A DNA stretch of 5,507 nucleotides, taken from contig CANKXQ010000101.1 of NCBI GenBank assembly GCA_947487745.1, positions 1 to 5,507 of the forward strand, written 5' to 3'. A program made the position numbers and the translations under genes. Under the pieces are notes generated by a model. That model saw only the letters and a list, made by a program, of their open reading frames with translations, ran no database searches and was not told the DNA's origin. Shown piece after piece: positions 1-5,507 of this stretch. Source of the DNA: Spartobacteria bacterium (lineage in GTDB: Bacteria > Verrucomicrobiota > Verrucomicrobiia > Chthoniobacterales > Terrimicrobiaceae). Each line of letters opens with the position of its first letter. Position 1 is the first letter of the stretch.

Positions 1-1002
1 GGCGGGGCGTTTGAAAAACCACTCGGGATGCGCGTGCACATAGGGATGGTCGGGCGAGCAGTTGATCGCAAAATCAAGGGCGATCTCCATGCCTCGCTTG
101 CGGATTTCGGCCACGAGCCAGTCAAAGTCCTCCAGCGTGCCGAGCTCGGGCGCGACATCCTTGTGTCCACCGCCATTCACGCCCTGCTTGTTGTTTCCTA
201 TCGCGTAAGGCACGCCAGGCTCGCCGGGCTCACACTTGAGCGAGTTGTTCCGCCCTTTGCGGTTGCTCGTTCCGATTGGGTGGATGGGTGGAAAATAAAT
301 GACATCAAATCCCATCGCCCTCGCATCATCGACACGCGGCAGGCACTGGCGGAATGTCGAACCAGAGTCCGCCTTGCCCTCCGCCGAACGGGGAAAAAAC
401 TCATACCAGGCAGCAAAGGCGGCCCGCTCGCGATCCACCCCCACCGGGTGAAATGGCTCCGCAACCGTGGCCAACGAGCGGTCGGCATACACGCGCATGA
501 GGGCGCACAGCGAGGGATCATGCGCGAGGTCGTGGGCCTGCTGAGCATCAGCCACCCGCATGGCGGCTCCAGATTTTTTCAAAGCCTCGCCATCAGAAGT
601 CTTGCCCGCACGGGCGGCCGCCGACTCGATAAAAGCCGCTCCCTCGAGAATCTCGCTCTGGAGTTCGCGAAGCCCGGCTGCGAATTTTTTCTCCAATTCG
701 TGCTGCCAGGAAAAAAACACATCCCCCCATGCCTCGATGGTGTATTCCCAAGCCCCCTCGGCCGTGACGCAGAGAGTGGCGGTCCATCGGTCGTTTTGCA
801 TCGGGCGCATCGGCGTTTCGTTCCAAGCCTTCTCCCCTACGCGGCGCCACTTGAGAATCGCGGCCACCTCGTCATGCCCCTCCTTGAAAATGTCCGCTTC
901 CACCGTGATCTCGCCACCCACCGGGCGCTTGATGGCAAAACGGGCGTTGTCCAATGAGGGAGTGATGCGTCGAATGACGACTGTTTCAGGGCTTTTTGTC
1001 AT
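1..1002 (-). CDS. glgE: GlgE, alpha-1,4-glucan:maltose-1-phosphate maltosyltransferase (N-terminal part, runs off the left edge)
   Basis: GlgE transfers maltosyl units from alpha-maltose-1-phosphate to the non-reducing end of alpha-1,4-glucans in the cytoplasm (GH13 family). The frame is open from the ATG at 1002 to base 1, giving 334 residues of a protein usually about 650-700 aa. Residues 9-110 match the GlgE N-terminal domain (DUF3416 type): RFAIKRPVGG, then VEADIFKEGHD, RWRR-like KWRRVGEKAW, PMRPMQNDRW and WEYTIEAW. The GH13 barrel begins near residue 187: VGVDRERAAFAAWYEFFPRS, then GFDVIYFPPIHPIG (231-244), NRKGRNN (247-253), HKDVAPELGTLEDF (280-293) and ALDFAINCSPDHP (308-320). The catalytic acid and nucleophile lie beyond the edge. 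The start is set by domain homology beginning at V9. The ATG overlaps the previous stop as ATGA and there is no clear Shine-Dalgarno, so translation is probably coupled. The first eight codons lie inside the 45-bp direct repeat. Confidence 0.95.
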   Translation of the reverse strand, partial: MTKSPETVVIRRITPSLDNARFAIKRPVGGEITVEADIFKEGHDEVAAILKWRRVGEKAWNETPMRPMQNDRWTATLCVTAEGAWEYTIEAWGDVFFSWQHELEKKFAAGLRELQSEILEGAAFIESAAARAGKTSDGEALKKSGAAMRVADAQQAHDLAHDPSLCALMRVYADRSLATVAEPFHPVGVDRERAAFAAWYEFFPRSAEGKADSGSTFRQCLPRVDDARAMGFDVIYFPPIHPIGTSNRKGRNNSLKCEPGEPGVPYAIGNNKQGVNGGGHKDVAPELGTLEDFDWLVAEIRKRGMEIALDFAINCSPDHPYVHAHPEWFFKRPA

Positions 1003-1021
1003 GACAGGGAGTTGAGTTTTT
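977..1021. repeat. 45-bp direct repeat, copy 1 (inserted cistron / glgE junction)
   Basis: This segment is identical over 45 bases to 1819-1863, in the same orientation and 842 bp away. Identity ends at base 976 versus 1818 on one side and 1022 versus 1864 on the other. On the minus strand it encodes the end of the upstream gene (KLNSLS plus TGA), the ATGA overlap and the first eight GlgE codons (MTKSPETV). It therefore covers a complete operon junction, not a generic repeat element. Confidence 0.97.
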
Positions 1022-1844
1022 GAATTAGCGAATTTGGATCGGCAAGACCGGCTTCTTTGAGCTGCTCTTGAGTGAAAACAGCCATCTGGAGATCAATCGG
1101 CACCACACCTGCCGATGTTTTCACAAAGTTGTCAGGCTTGGCATCCACAATAACGACTCCATCAAGCGGGCGATACCAACCGAAATAGGAATGCGGAGCC
1201 GAAAAGAAACCATCCGCTCCAAGGCGCTCGGCAATTTCGTCCATTGTGGGAGCTTTTCCGCCTTCGAACCATTCTTGAGAAATCCCGAAGGACGGCCGCC
1301 CCGGAGGCTCAAAGAGAACCATGCTCGGCTTGTCCGAGATGGAAACTCCCTCCAAGCGGATATCGCTTCCGAAGACAGCCACCTGCAATGCCTGCCTGAT
1401 GAGGTATTCTGAAGGAATCGCGTTTGCCCGATCCAGTCGTCCATTGTTCGGCATGGGTATCTGGCCATAAACACCGGGCCAGGTTCTTTTGACAGCTCGA
1501 CTATCGGACTGTCTGTAGTGAACCTCATGTTCACTCGTGGAATTCGAGACCAGCGGAAGGTCATCGATTTCCTGGGGATCAATCAGGCAGGAGTTGGCTC
1601 GAGCCCAGCTGCCAAGAGATTCCGTCTCGCGGATTCGCGATGCATCTCGGCCTCCTTCTTGGCTTCCTCCGGGGTTGATCTGTGAGGCTGCATCGAAGAA
1701 AGGACGCGTTTGATCCGTTTGGTTTCCGGTCCAACTATCACTTTGAATCCAGCTTGTGTCTTCATTTGTGGAAGGAAACTCCCCCGTCACAGCTGCCGTG
1801 TCAATAGAGGACTCGGCAACGACTGTTTCAGGGCTTTTTGTCAT
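999..1844 (-). CDS. Inserted cistron: 281-aa protein with C-terminal polyvalent-protein-type kinase-like domain and host-derived ends
   Basis: From the ATG at 1844 the frame gives 281 aa. Residues 1-8 (MTKSPETV) are identical to the GlgE N-terminus and the last residues (KLNSLS) to the C-terminus of the upstream sugar kinase, because both lie in the 45-bp repeat. Residues about 104-260 look like a small kinase domain of the type described in phage and plasmid polyvalent proteins: EHEV (105-108), RAVKRTWPGVYG (116-127, K119 as candidate ATP lysine), PSEYLIRQALQVAVFGSDIR (144-163), GISQEWFEGG (187-196), VDAKPDNF (233-240, D234 and N239 as catalytic-loop Asp and Asn) and VVPIDLQ (247-253, D251 as metal-binding Asp). 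Residues 10-86 are rich in Ser, Thr, Asn and Gln and look unlike a folded domain. They overlap a more protein-like 60-aa ORF in another frame, so the native kinase may start at the CTG at 1586. Family assignment is from memory of motifs; substrate unknown. Confidence 0.7.
   Translation of the reverse strand: MTKSPETVVAESSIDTAAVTGEFPSTNEDTSWIQSDSWTGNQTDQTRPFFDAASQINPGGSQEGGRDASRIRETESLGSWARANSCLIDPQEIDDLPLVSNSTSEHEVHYRQSDSRAVKRTWPGVYGQIPMPNNGRLDRANAIPSEYLIRQALQVAVFGSDIRLEGVSISDKPSMVLFEPPGRPSFGISQEWFEGGKAPTMDEIAERLGADGFFSAPHSYFGWYRPLDGVVIVDAKPDNFVKTSAGVVPIDLQMAVFTQEQLKEAGLADPNSLIQKLNSLS
1583..1765 (-). CDS. Small hypothetical protein (60 aa) overlapping the 5' part of the inserted cistron
   Basis: I do not recognise this protein. 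The ATG at 1765 opens a 60-aa ORF in a different frame from the 281-aa ORF. It begins MKTQAGFKVIVGPETKRIKR, continues with a charged, probably helical stretch (TPEEAKKEAEMHRESARRNL, residues 31-50) and ends AAGLEPTPA. This composition looks more like a real protein than the overlapping 281-aa frame does. Its TGA at 1585-1583 overlaps a CTG at 1586 as CTGA, in frame with the kinase-like domain. That is the same geometry as the ATGA couplings elsewhere in this operon. A GGGGGAG run lies 13 nt upstream of the ATG, a rather long spacing for a Shine-Dalgarno. It may be the first cistron of a two-gene cassette; function unknown. No homology search was possible, so this rests on composition and layout only. 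Confidence 0.45.
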   Translation of the reverse strand: MKTQAGFKVIVGPETKRIKRVLSSMQPHRSTPEEAKKEAEMHRESARRNLLAAGLEPTPA

Positions 1845-1863
1845 GACAGGGAGTTGAGTTTTT
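1819..1863. repeat. 45-bp direct repeat, copy 2 (sugar kinase / inserted cistron junction)
   Basis: Exact match to 977-1021. On the minus strand it encodes the last seven codons (in part) and the stop of the sugar kinase, the ATGA overlap, and the first eight codons of the inserted cistron. It is followed at 1864 by one more T than the other copy, since the T-run is six long here and five there. Confidence 0.97.
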
Positions 1864-2857
1864 TGACCAGCGGCGCGAGTCCATCGAGTGCGGACGCGAC
1901 TTCGAGGAGGGAGCGCAATGCGACTGGCGTGTGGGCGAGGAAATCGGGGCGGTTTTTTTTGAGTCCAAGAAATCCGTAGGCGCCGAGGGCCTGCATGAGA
2001 CGCTGCAGTGCGCACCAGCGGAAGATCTCGTCGAAATCGGAATCGACGGGGGTGCCGTTTTGCTCCAGGCGTTTTTTGTAGAAAGCGAGCAGCTCGCAAC
2101 GCTCATCGGAGGTGAGCGCGACATAAGGGTCGTAGATGAGGGAGGCGAGGTCGTATTGGGCAAGCCCGTAGCGCATGCCTTGAAAATCGATGAGCCATGC
2201 TGCGCCCTCGTTGATCATGACATTCTGCGACTGGAAATCCCGGTGCACGAGCACGCGCGGACGGGCGGCGAGAGACTCAGCAGCCCCACGCAGGGCGGGA
2301 AGAGTAGCCAACTCGGCGACTTCGGACTCGGGTGTTTGAAAATAATTCCCCAGGCAGTTTTCAAAAAAATACCCCTGCTCCCAAAGGTAGAGGTCGGCAT
2401 CAAAGACGCGCTCCAAGCGCAAATCCGCGCCGGTCGCCAACTCCGTCGCCTGCGTGTGCATACGCAAAACGCCATCGAGCGTGGATTCATAGAGAGCGCG
2501 GCGTGGCGTCCAAGGGGCGTTTCGGAAGCTCCAGAGATCCTGTTCACCAAGATCCTGCATCCAGATCAATCCCTCCTCCGGATCGTGATGGTGAATCTCA
2601 GGAACCGGCACTCCTGCGCCATTCAGGAAGCGCGCGATATCCACATAGTGGCGGTTTTCCTCTTTGTGGCCGGAGTATTTGACAAAGATCATCGACTCGT
2701 CGCCGAATCGAATGCGGTAGAACTTTCGCTCGGATCCACCTTTTTCAAGCGGAGTCACCGCTGCGTTGCCGTTCCCGGTTTTTGGAAAGCGTTCGTTCGT
2801 TAGGGAAATGACATCGGCTTCGGCAATCATGGATGGACGCAAACTCAACACCCCCAC
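1841..2857 (-). CDS. AmgK-like sugar kinase, aminoglycoside phosphotransferase fold
   Basis: A cytoplasmic small-molecule kinase of 338 aa, near the usual length for AmgK-type anomeric sugar kinases, which phosphorylate MurNAc or GlcNAc at C1. Motifs: GGSERKFYRI (40-49) as the nucleotide-binding loop, FVKY (58-61) with the ATP lysine K60, IWMQDLGEQDLW (98-109) as the hinge, VHRDFQSQN (204-212) as the catalytic loop with D207 and N212, and LIDFQGMRYG (222-231) with metal-binding D224. YDLASLIYDPYV (235-246) and LGAYGFLGLKKNRPDFLAH (291-309) are typical of the family. The longest frame starts at GTG 2857; GTG 2851 has GAGG 8 nt upstream, and ATG 2830 (residue 10) is also plausible and leaves a normal N-terminus. 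Its TGA overlaps the next ATG as ATGA. No murU lies nearby. The link to glgE suggests maltose or another glycan-pathway sugar as an alternative substrate; this is inference. Confidence 0.88.
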   Translation of the reverse strand: MGVLSLRPSMIAEADVISLTNERFPKTGNGNAAVTPLEKGGSERKFYRIRFGDESMIFVKYSGHKEENRHYVDIARFLNGAGVPVPEIHHHDPEEGLIWMQDLGEQDLWSFRNAPWTPRRALYESTLDGVLRMHTQATELATGADLRLERVFDADLYLWEQGYFFENCLGNYFQTPESEVAELATLPALRGAAESLAARPRVLVHRDFQSQNVMINEGAAWLIDFQGMRYGLAQYDLASLIYDPYVALTSDERCELLAFYKKRLEQNGTPVDSDFDEIFRWCALQRLMQALGAYGFLGLKKNRPDFLAHTPVALRSLLEVASALDGLAPLVKKLNSLS

Positions 2858-2878
2858 CCGCCTCGTGGGAAGCCCAAA

Positions 2879-3547
2879 TCAAAAGGGCGCGGTGGTCGAG
2901 GATTGCGCCAGCATGAGGGCGTCGATCGCCTCTCGCGAAGCGGCGGCGACCTCGCGTCCCACGGGGTCGGCATCCGCAATCGTAGCAATGCGGGCGGAGC
3001 GTCCCTCCAAAAGCTCGGACCCGAAAACTTCAGAGATCAAATAACACCCCCGAAGCAGGCTGATGAGTGTCGCATCGAAATGCGTTGGCAGTTCTTCGCT
3101 CTGGATCAGGCGGGAGAGGCGTGTTCTCACCTCGATCCGCTCTTCGTTGTGAACGGTGGGATAACGCCGCAGGCCGATGACCCAGAGGATTTTTTTGTCC
3201 TGGCGCTTAAGAATGCCGCGCTCGATGAGGTGGTCCAACGCTGCTTTTTCGATGTCGCGCTTCTCATCGGATAAAGTCAGGAGCCAATAGGCAATGGAAT
3301 GGCATTTCTCCGAAGCGGTAATCTTCTGGAGCCAGGGATCGAGAAGCGGATTTCCCGTCGGCGCGGCATTGAGGACTTCGACGCACTTGGTTCGGGTCGC
3401 GATGCGCCCGGCCATTTCCAAATCCGCCAAAACAGCACCCGCCAAGCCATAGCCGATTGCCTGAGGCATCAGCGGCAGGTGCGCGCCGGTGGCATCATCC
3501 AACGAAAGTAGAACAATTTCTTCGACAAGTGCGAGTGGCGGATTCAT
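2879..3547 (-). CDS. GPP34 (GOLPH3/Vps74-like) family protein
   Basis: A 222-aa protein of the GPP34 family, the bacterial relatives of eukaryotic GOLPH3/Vps74, a PI4P-binding Golgi protein that helps retain glycosyltransferases. The bacterial role is not established. The family pattern is clear: LVEEIVLLSLDDATGAHLP (7-25), IGYGLAGAVLADLEMAGRI (31-49), APTGNPLLDPWLQKI (62-76) in the position of the usual PTGD-LLD motif, ALDHLIERGILKRQDKKILW (103-122) and RRYPTVHNEERIEVRTRLSRL (127-147). A C-terminal helical part runs to about 212. It has no signal peptide or obvious transmembrane helix, so it is probably cytosolic or peripherally membrane-bound. The ATG at 3547 follows the ATPase stop by 63 bp and has GAGGA 12 nt upstream. 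The sugar kinase begins about 21 bp downstream, which suggests co-transcription. Confidence 0.85.
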   Translation of the reverse strand: MNPPLALVEEIVLLSLDDATGAHLPLMPQAIGYGLAGAVLADLEMAGRIATRTKCVEVLNAAPTGNPLLDPWLQKITASEKCHSIAYWLLTLSDEKRDIEKAALDHLIERGILKRQDKKILWVIGLRRYPTVHNEERIEVRTRLSRLIQSEELPTHFDATLISLLRGCYLISEVFGSELLEGRSARIATIADADPVGREVAAASREAIDALMLAQSSTTAPF

Positions 3548-3610
3548 AGAAAAAACATATCCTCAAATTCCAGAAATCCAGCACCGCAAGGTGAAGACCC
3601 CATGCGGGTC

Positions 3611-5299
3611 TCAGGTGTATTTCACGACTTCCTCGATCGTCGTCAGGCCGTCATAGATCGAGCGCAGTCCGTCCTCGCGAAGCGTGGTCATGCCAAGTTC
3701 GATGGCTTTTTGACGAATGAGGATGCCGGGCGCGCGGTCATTGATCATCTCGCGGATGGGGTCCGAGATTTTCAGGAGTTCGTAGATGCCCTTGCGGCCT
3801 TTGTAGCCGGTCTGGTTGCAGGCCTCGCAGCCTTTTCCGTAGTAGAAATTTTTGTCGCCGATGTCGTGGATACTGAGGCCGAGGGAGGCCAGAACCTGCT
3901 CACTGGGCTCGTAGGCCGTGCGGCAGGCGGTGCAGATTTTGCGGATGAGGCGCTGGGCGAGAACGCACTCGAGCGAGGCGGAAATGAGAAACGGCTCGAT
4001 TCCCATATCCATGAGACGGGTCACCGCTCCGGTCGAGTCGTTCGTGTGGAGTGTGGTGAAAACCAGGTGACCTGTGAGCGACGCTTGAATCGCAATCTGA
4101 GCGGTCTCGGCATCACGCGTTTCACCGACAAGAATGCGGTCAGGATCCTGACGCAAAAACGCGCGAAGAACGCGGGAGAATGTCAGCCCGACGGCATCGT
4201 TGATCGGCACTTGGATGATGCCATCGATCTCGTATTCCACAGGATCCTCTGCGGTGAGGAGCTTGGAATCGATGGTATTGATCTTGCGCAGGCAGGAATA
4301 AAGCGTGGTGGTCTTTCCGGAACCGGTCGGGCCGGTGACGATGAAAATGCCGTTGGGTTTTTCAATCACCTCCAGAATGTAGGCCATGATGTCCGGCGGC
4401 ATGCCGAGCGTATCGAGTTCCAGATTCACGCTGGAGCGGTCGAGAACACGAAGCACGACACTCTCGCCGAAGGCCGTCGGCAGCGTGGAAACGCGCAGAT
4501 CGACCTGGCGGCCATTGATCATGCGCTGAATGCGTCCATCCTGCGGCAAGCGGCGCTCGGCGATGTTGAGATTCGACATCACTTTGACGCGAGAGATAAC
4601 CGGCAACGCCAACTTGAAGGGAGGCGGGTCGAGTTCATAGAGGGCACCATCCACCCGGTAGCGGATTTTAAATTCGGTCTCAAAAGGCTCGAAATGGATA
4701 TCACTCGCCCGCGCCGAAACAGCCTTGTCGAGGATGAGATCAACATATTTCACCACTGGAGCCGCGTTCGCCTCAGCGGTGACCGCCTGAAGATTGAATT
4801 TCTCCTCGGGGCCTTCCTCAACCGTGATATCGCCGCCAAGTTGGGCGAGAATGTCCTGAATATTCGAATCCTCGGATCCATAATGCTCGCGGATGAACTT
4901 GCGGACTTGGGGAGGAAACGAAACGACCTGCACGATCTCGCGGCCAAGCGCGAAGCGAATGTCCTCGAGCGGATGCGAATTCAGCGGATCCGCAAGGGCT
5001 ACAAAAATGGTGTTTCCAGATGCGCCCACAGGTAAAACGCCGTGCAAACGCGCGAGACCGGATGGGATCAGGCTGAGAGTGGATGCGTCGGCTGTGAATT
5101 CGCTCAAGCTGTGCGCCTCAGAGCCGATGGCCTCGGCGAGGACAATCTCGAAGCCCGACTCATCGACCAGCTGGGATTCGATGAAAACCTCCTCGATAGG
5201 CTTGGAACCGGCCTCGGCCGCTTGAATGAAAGCCTCGGCCTGCTCAGGCGTGAGGTAACCCTTTTCCACAAAAATGTCGGTGACTTGCCGGGAATCCAT
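3611..5299 (-). CDS. PilB/GspE-family type IV pilus / type II secretion assembly ATPase
   Basis: A hexameric cytoplasmic ATPase of 562 aa (full length for the family) that powers extension of type IV pili or type II secretion pseudopili. An N-terminal GspE-N/MshEN-like region occupies about residues 1-140 (YLTPEQAEAFI near 15-25, LIPSGLARLHGVLPV 77-91, VALADPLN 100-107). The core follows: ASDIHFEP (198-205), RYRVDG (213-218), LPQDGRI (251-257), Walker A GPTGSGKT (323-330), Asp box TAEDPVEYE (349-357), Walker B with RQDPDRILVGETRD (383-396, catalytic E392) and His box GHLVFTTLHTND (410-421). A zinc-binding tetracysteine is complete: C456, C459, C491, C494. All catalytic elements are present. 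The stop of the upstream paralogue lies 5 bp before this ATG, so the two are almost certainly one transcript. Sequence alone does not tell PilB from GspE here, so no symbol is given. Confidence 0.97.
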   Translation of the reverse strand: MDSRQVTDIFVEKGYLTPEQAEAFIQAAEAGSKPIEEVFIESQLVDESGFEIVLAEAIGSEAHSLSEFTADASTLSLIPSGLARLHGVLPVGASGNTIFVALADPLNSHPLEDIRFALGREIVQVVSFPPQVRKFIREHYGSEDSNIQDILAQLGGDITVEEGPEEKFNLQAVTAEANAAPVVKYVDLILDKAVSARASDIHFEPFETEFKIRYRVDGALYELDPPPFKLALPVISRVKVMSNLNIAERRLPQDGRIQRMINGRQVDLRVSTLPTAFGESVVLRVLDRSSVNLELDTLGMPPDIMAYILEVIEKPNGIFIVTGPTGSGKTTTLYSCLRKINTIDSKLLTAEDPVEYEIDGIIQVPINDAVGLTFSRVLRAFLRQDPDRILVGETRDAETAQIAIQASLTGHLVFTTLHTNDSTGAVTRLMDMGIEPFLISASLECVLAQRLIRKICTACRTAYEPSEQVLASLGLSIHDIGDKNFYYGKGCEACNQTGYKGRKGIYELLKISDPIREMINDRAPGILIRQKAIELGMTTLREDGLRSIYDGLTTIEEVVKYT

Positions 5300-5304
5300 G
5301 TTGG

Positions 5305-5507
5305 TTAATCCAAATCCGCCATTGTTGAACTGATGACTTCGTCGGCGGTGGTGAGGCCGGCGAGCACTTTGCGCACTCCATCCTCGCGAAGAGTCCGCAT
5401 GCCCAACTCACGGGCGCGTTGGCGCAAGGCGATGGTGGAGGCGTTGTTGTTGACCATGTTTCTCACCGCGTCATCGACGAGGAACATTTCAAAAATCCCC
5501 ATTCGGC
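5305..5507 (-). CDS. PilB/GspE-family ATPase, C-terminal fragment (enters from the right edge)
   Basis: The last 67 codons of a second secretion/pilus ATPase. It aligns without gaps over most of its length to residues 501 onward of the neighbouring complete ATPase: [18 protein letters not shown] here against RKGIYELLKISDPIREMI there, then [14 protein letters not shown] against KAIELGMTTLREDG and GLTTADEV against GLTTIEEV. This is the C-terminal region just after the zinc-binding tetracysteine. A methionine at 5502 is internal, since the frame continues upstream through an Arg codon to the edge. It ends with TAA 5 bp before the next gene. It is a diverged paralogue, not a recent duplicate. Confidence 0.93.
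   Translation of the reverse strand, partial: RMGIFEMFLVDDAVRNMVNNNASTIALRQRARELGMRTLREDGVRKVLAGLTTADEVISSTMADLD

Larger units (their letters stand above)
1022..1863. mobile_element. Putative 842-bp inserted cassette bounded by a duplicated gene junction
   Basis: One repeat unit (one copy of the 45-bp repeat plus 797 bp of unique DNA, 1022-1818) sits between the sugar kinase and glgE. Removing exactly 842 bp would restore a kinase-glgE junction with a 4-bp ATGA overlap and no change to either protein. Hand counts on five sampled 60-base lines of the insert give about 52-53% GC, against 60-68% on lines sampled in the flanking genes. I see no terminal inverted repeats, transposase, integrase or ORF of recombinase type. 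The mechanism is unknown. Forty-five bases is far longer than ordinary transposon target duplications, so att-like recombination, homology-driven capture or an assembly artefact are all possible. Confidence 0.6.

Noticed and set aside
28..957. A 309-codon plus-strand frame across the left end.
   Set aside because: The minus strand here encodes clear GlgE motifs throughout, and the plus-strand translation resembles nothing I know.
1121..1582. A 153-codon minus-strand frame beginning with TTG just after the 60-aa ORF stop.
   Set aside because: It lies in the same frame as the 60-aa ORF but out of frame with the kinase-like motifs, and its translation (rich in R, S, W) has no recognisable features.
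1022..1818. Terminal inverted repeats or a classical IS structure at the insert ends.
   Set aside because: I compared the two inner ends (tgccgagtcc and gaattagcga in outward-to-inward reading) and saw no inverted match. No transposase is encoded.
1845..2099. Upstream extension of the inserted cistron's frame to a start at 2099.
   Set aside because: The added 85 residues are an Arg/Pro-rich reading of the sugar-kinase gene in the wrong frame. The ATG at 1844, in the ATGA overlap, is a far better start.
1931..2803. A 290-codon plus-strand frame opposite the sugar kinase.
   Set aside because: Antisense shadow of a kinase whose motifs are all in place on the minus strand.
3544..3558. A four-codon mini-ORF (ATG TTT TTT CTA TGA) whose stop overlaps the GPP34 ATG.
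   Set aside because: It is too short to separate from chance, and a GAGG only 2 nt upstream is too close to be a good ribosome site.
3582..3611. Two small hairpins after the ATPase stop: a 4-bp stem (cacc/ggtg) and a 6-bp stem (agaccc/gggtct with a catgc loop).
   Set aside because: Neither is followed by a T-run in the direction of transcription and the stems are short, so I do not call an intrinsic terminator.
3602..5035. A 477-codon open frame on the plus strand opposite the PilB/GspE ATPase.
   Set aside because: It is antisense to a gene with unmistakable Walker and tetracysteine motifs. Its translation is rich in R, D, H and N with no recognisable domain, as expected for a shadow frame in GC-rich DNA.

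Overview
All convincing genes in this window read leftward, on the minus strand. They form one compact block, so transcription runs from the right edge to the left edge. Base composition is moderately high (roughly 57-60% GC by eye in most genes). Tandem PilB/GspE-type ATPases, a GPP34-family protein, an AmgK-like sugar kinase and GlgE together fit a Gram-negative bacterium, and I lean towards Verrucomicrobiota or a relative in the PVC group. That is an inference from gene content; no rRNA or taxonomic marker is present.

Layout in transcription order: (1) 5507-5305, the last 67 codons of a PilB/GspE-type secretion ATPase. (2) 5299-3611, a complete paralogous PilB/GspE ATPase of 562 aa, 5 bp downstream. 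(3) 3547-2879, a GPP34 (GOLPH3-like) protein of 222 aa. (4) 2857-1841, an aminoglycoside-phosphotransferase-fold sugar kinase of the AmgK type. (5) 1844-999, an inserted cistron ending in a small kinase-like domain that resembles the kinase domain described in phage and plasmid polyvalent proteins, with a second small ORF (60 aa) overlapping its 5' part in another frame. (6) 1002-1, the first 334 codons of glgE, encoding the maltosyltransferase that builds alpha-1,4-glucan from maltose-1-phosphate.

The most unusual structure is around the inserted cistron. An exact 45-bp direct repeat lies at 977-1021 and 1819-1863. Each copy spans a complete gene junction: a C-terminus ending KLNSLS, an ATGA stop/start overlap, and an N-terminus MTKSPETV. 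The inserted gene therefore starts with the N-terminus of GlgE and ends with the C-terminus of the sugar kinase. Both flanking genes stay intact and both junctions keep the same 4-bp translational-coupling overlap. The inserted DNA is lower in GC than its flanks. This looks like a cassette of about 0.84 kb that entered a kinase-glgE operon and duplicated the junction, with no transposase or integrase in sight.

Functionally, the right half belongs to type IV pilus or type II secretion. In the left half, before the insertion, an anomeric-type sugar kinase would have overlapped glgE directly. This makes it a candidate supplier of maltose-1-phosphate in place of the usual Pep2/Mak maltokinase.
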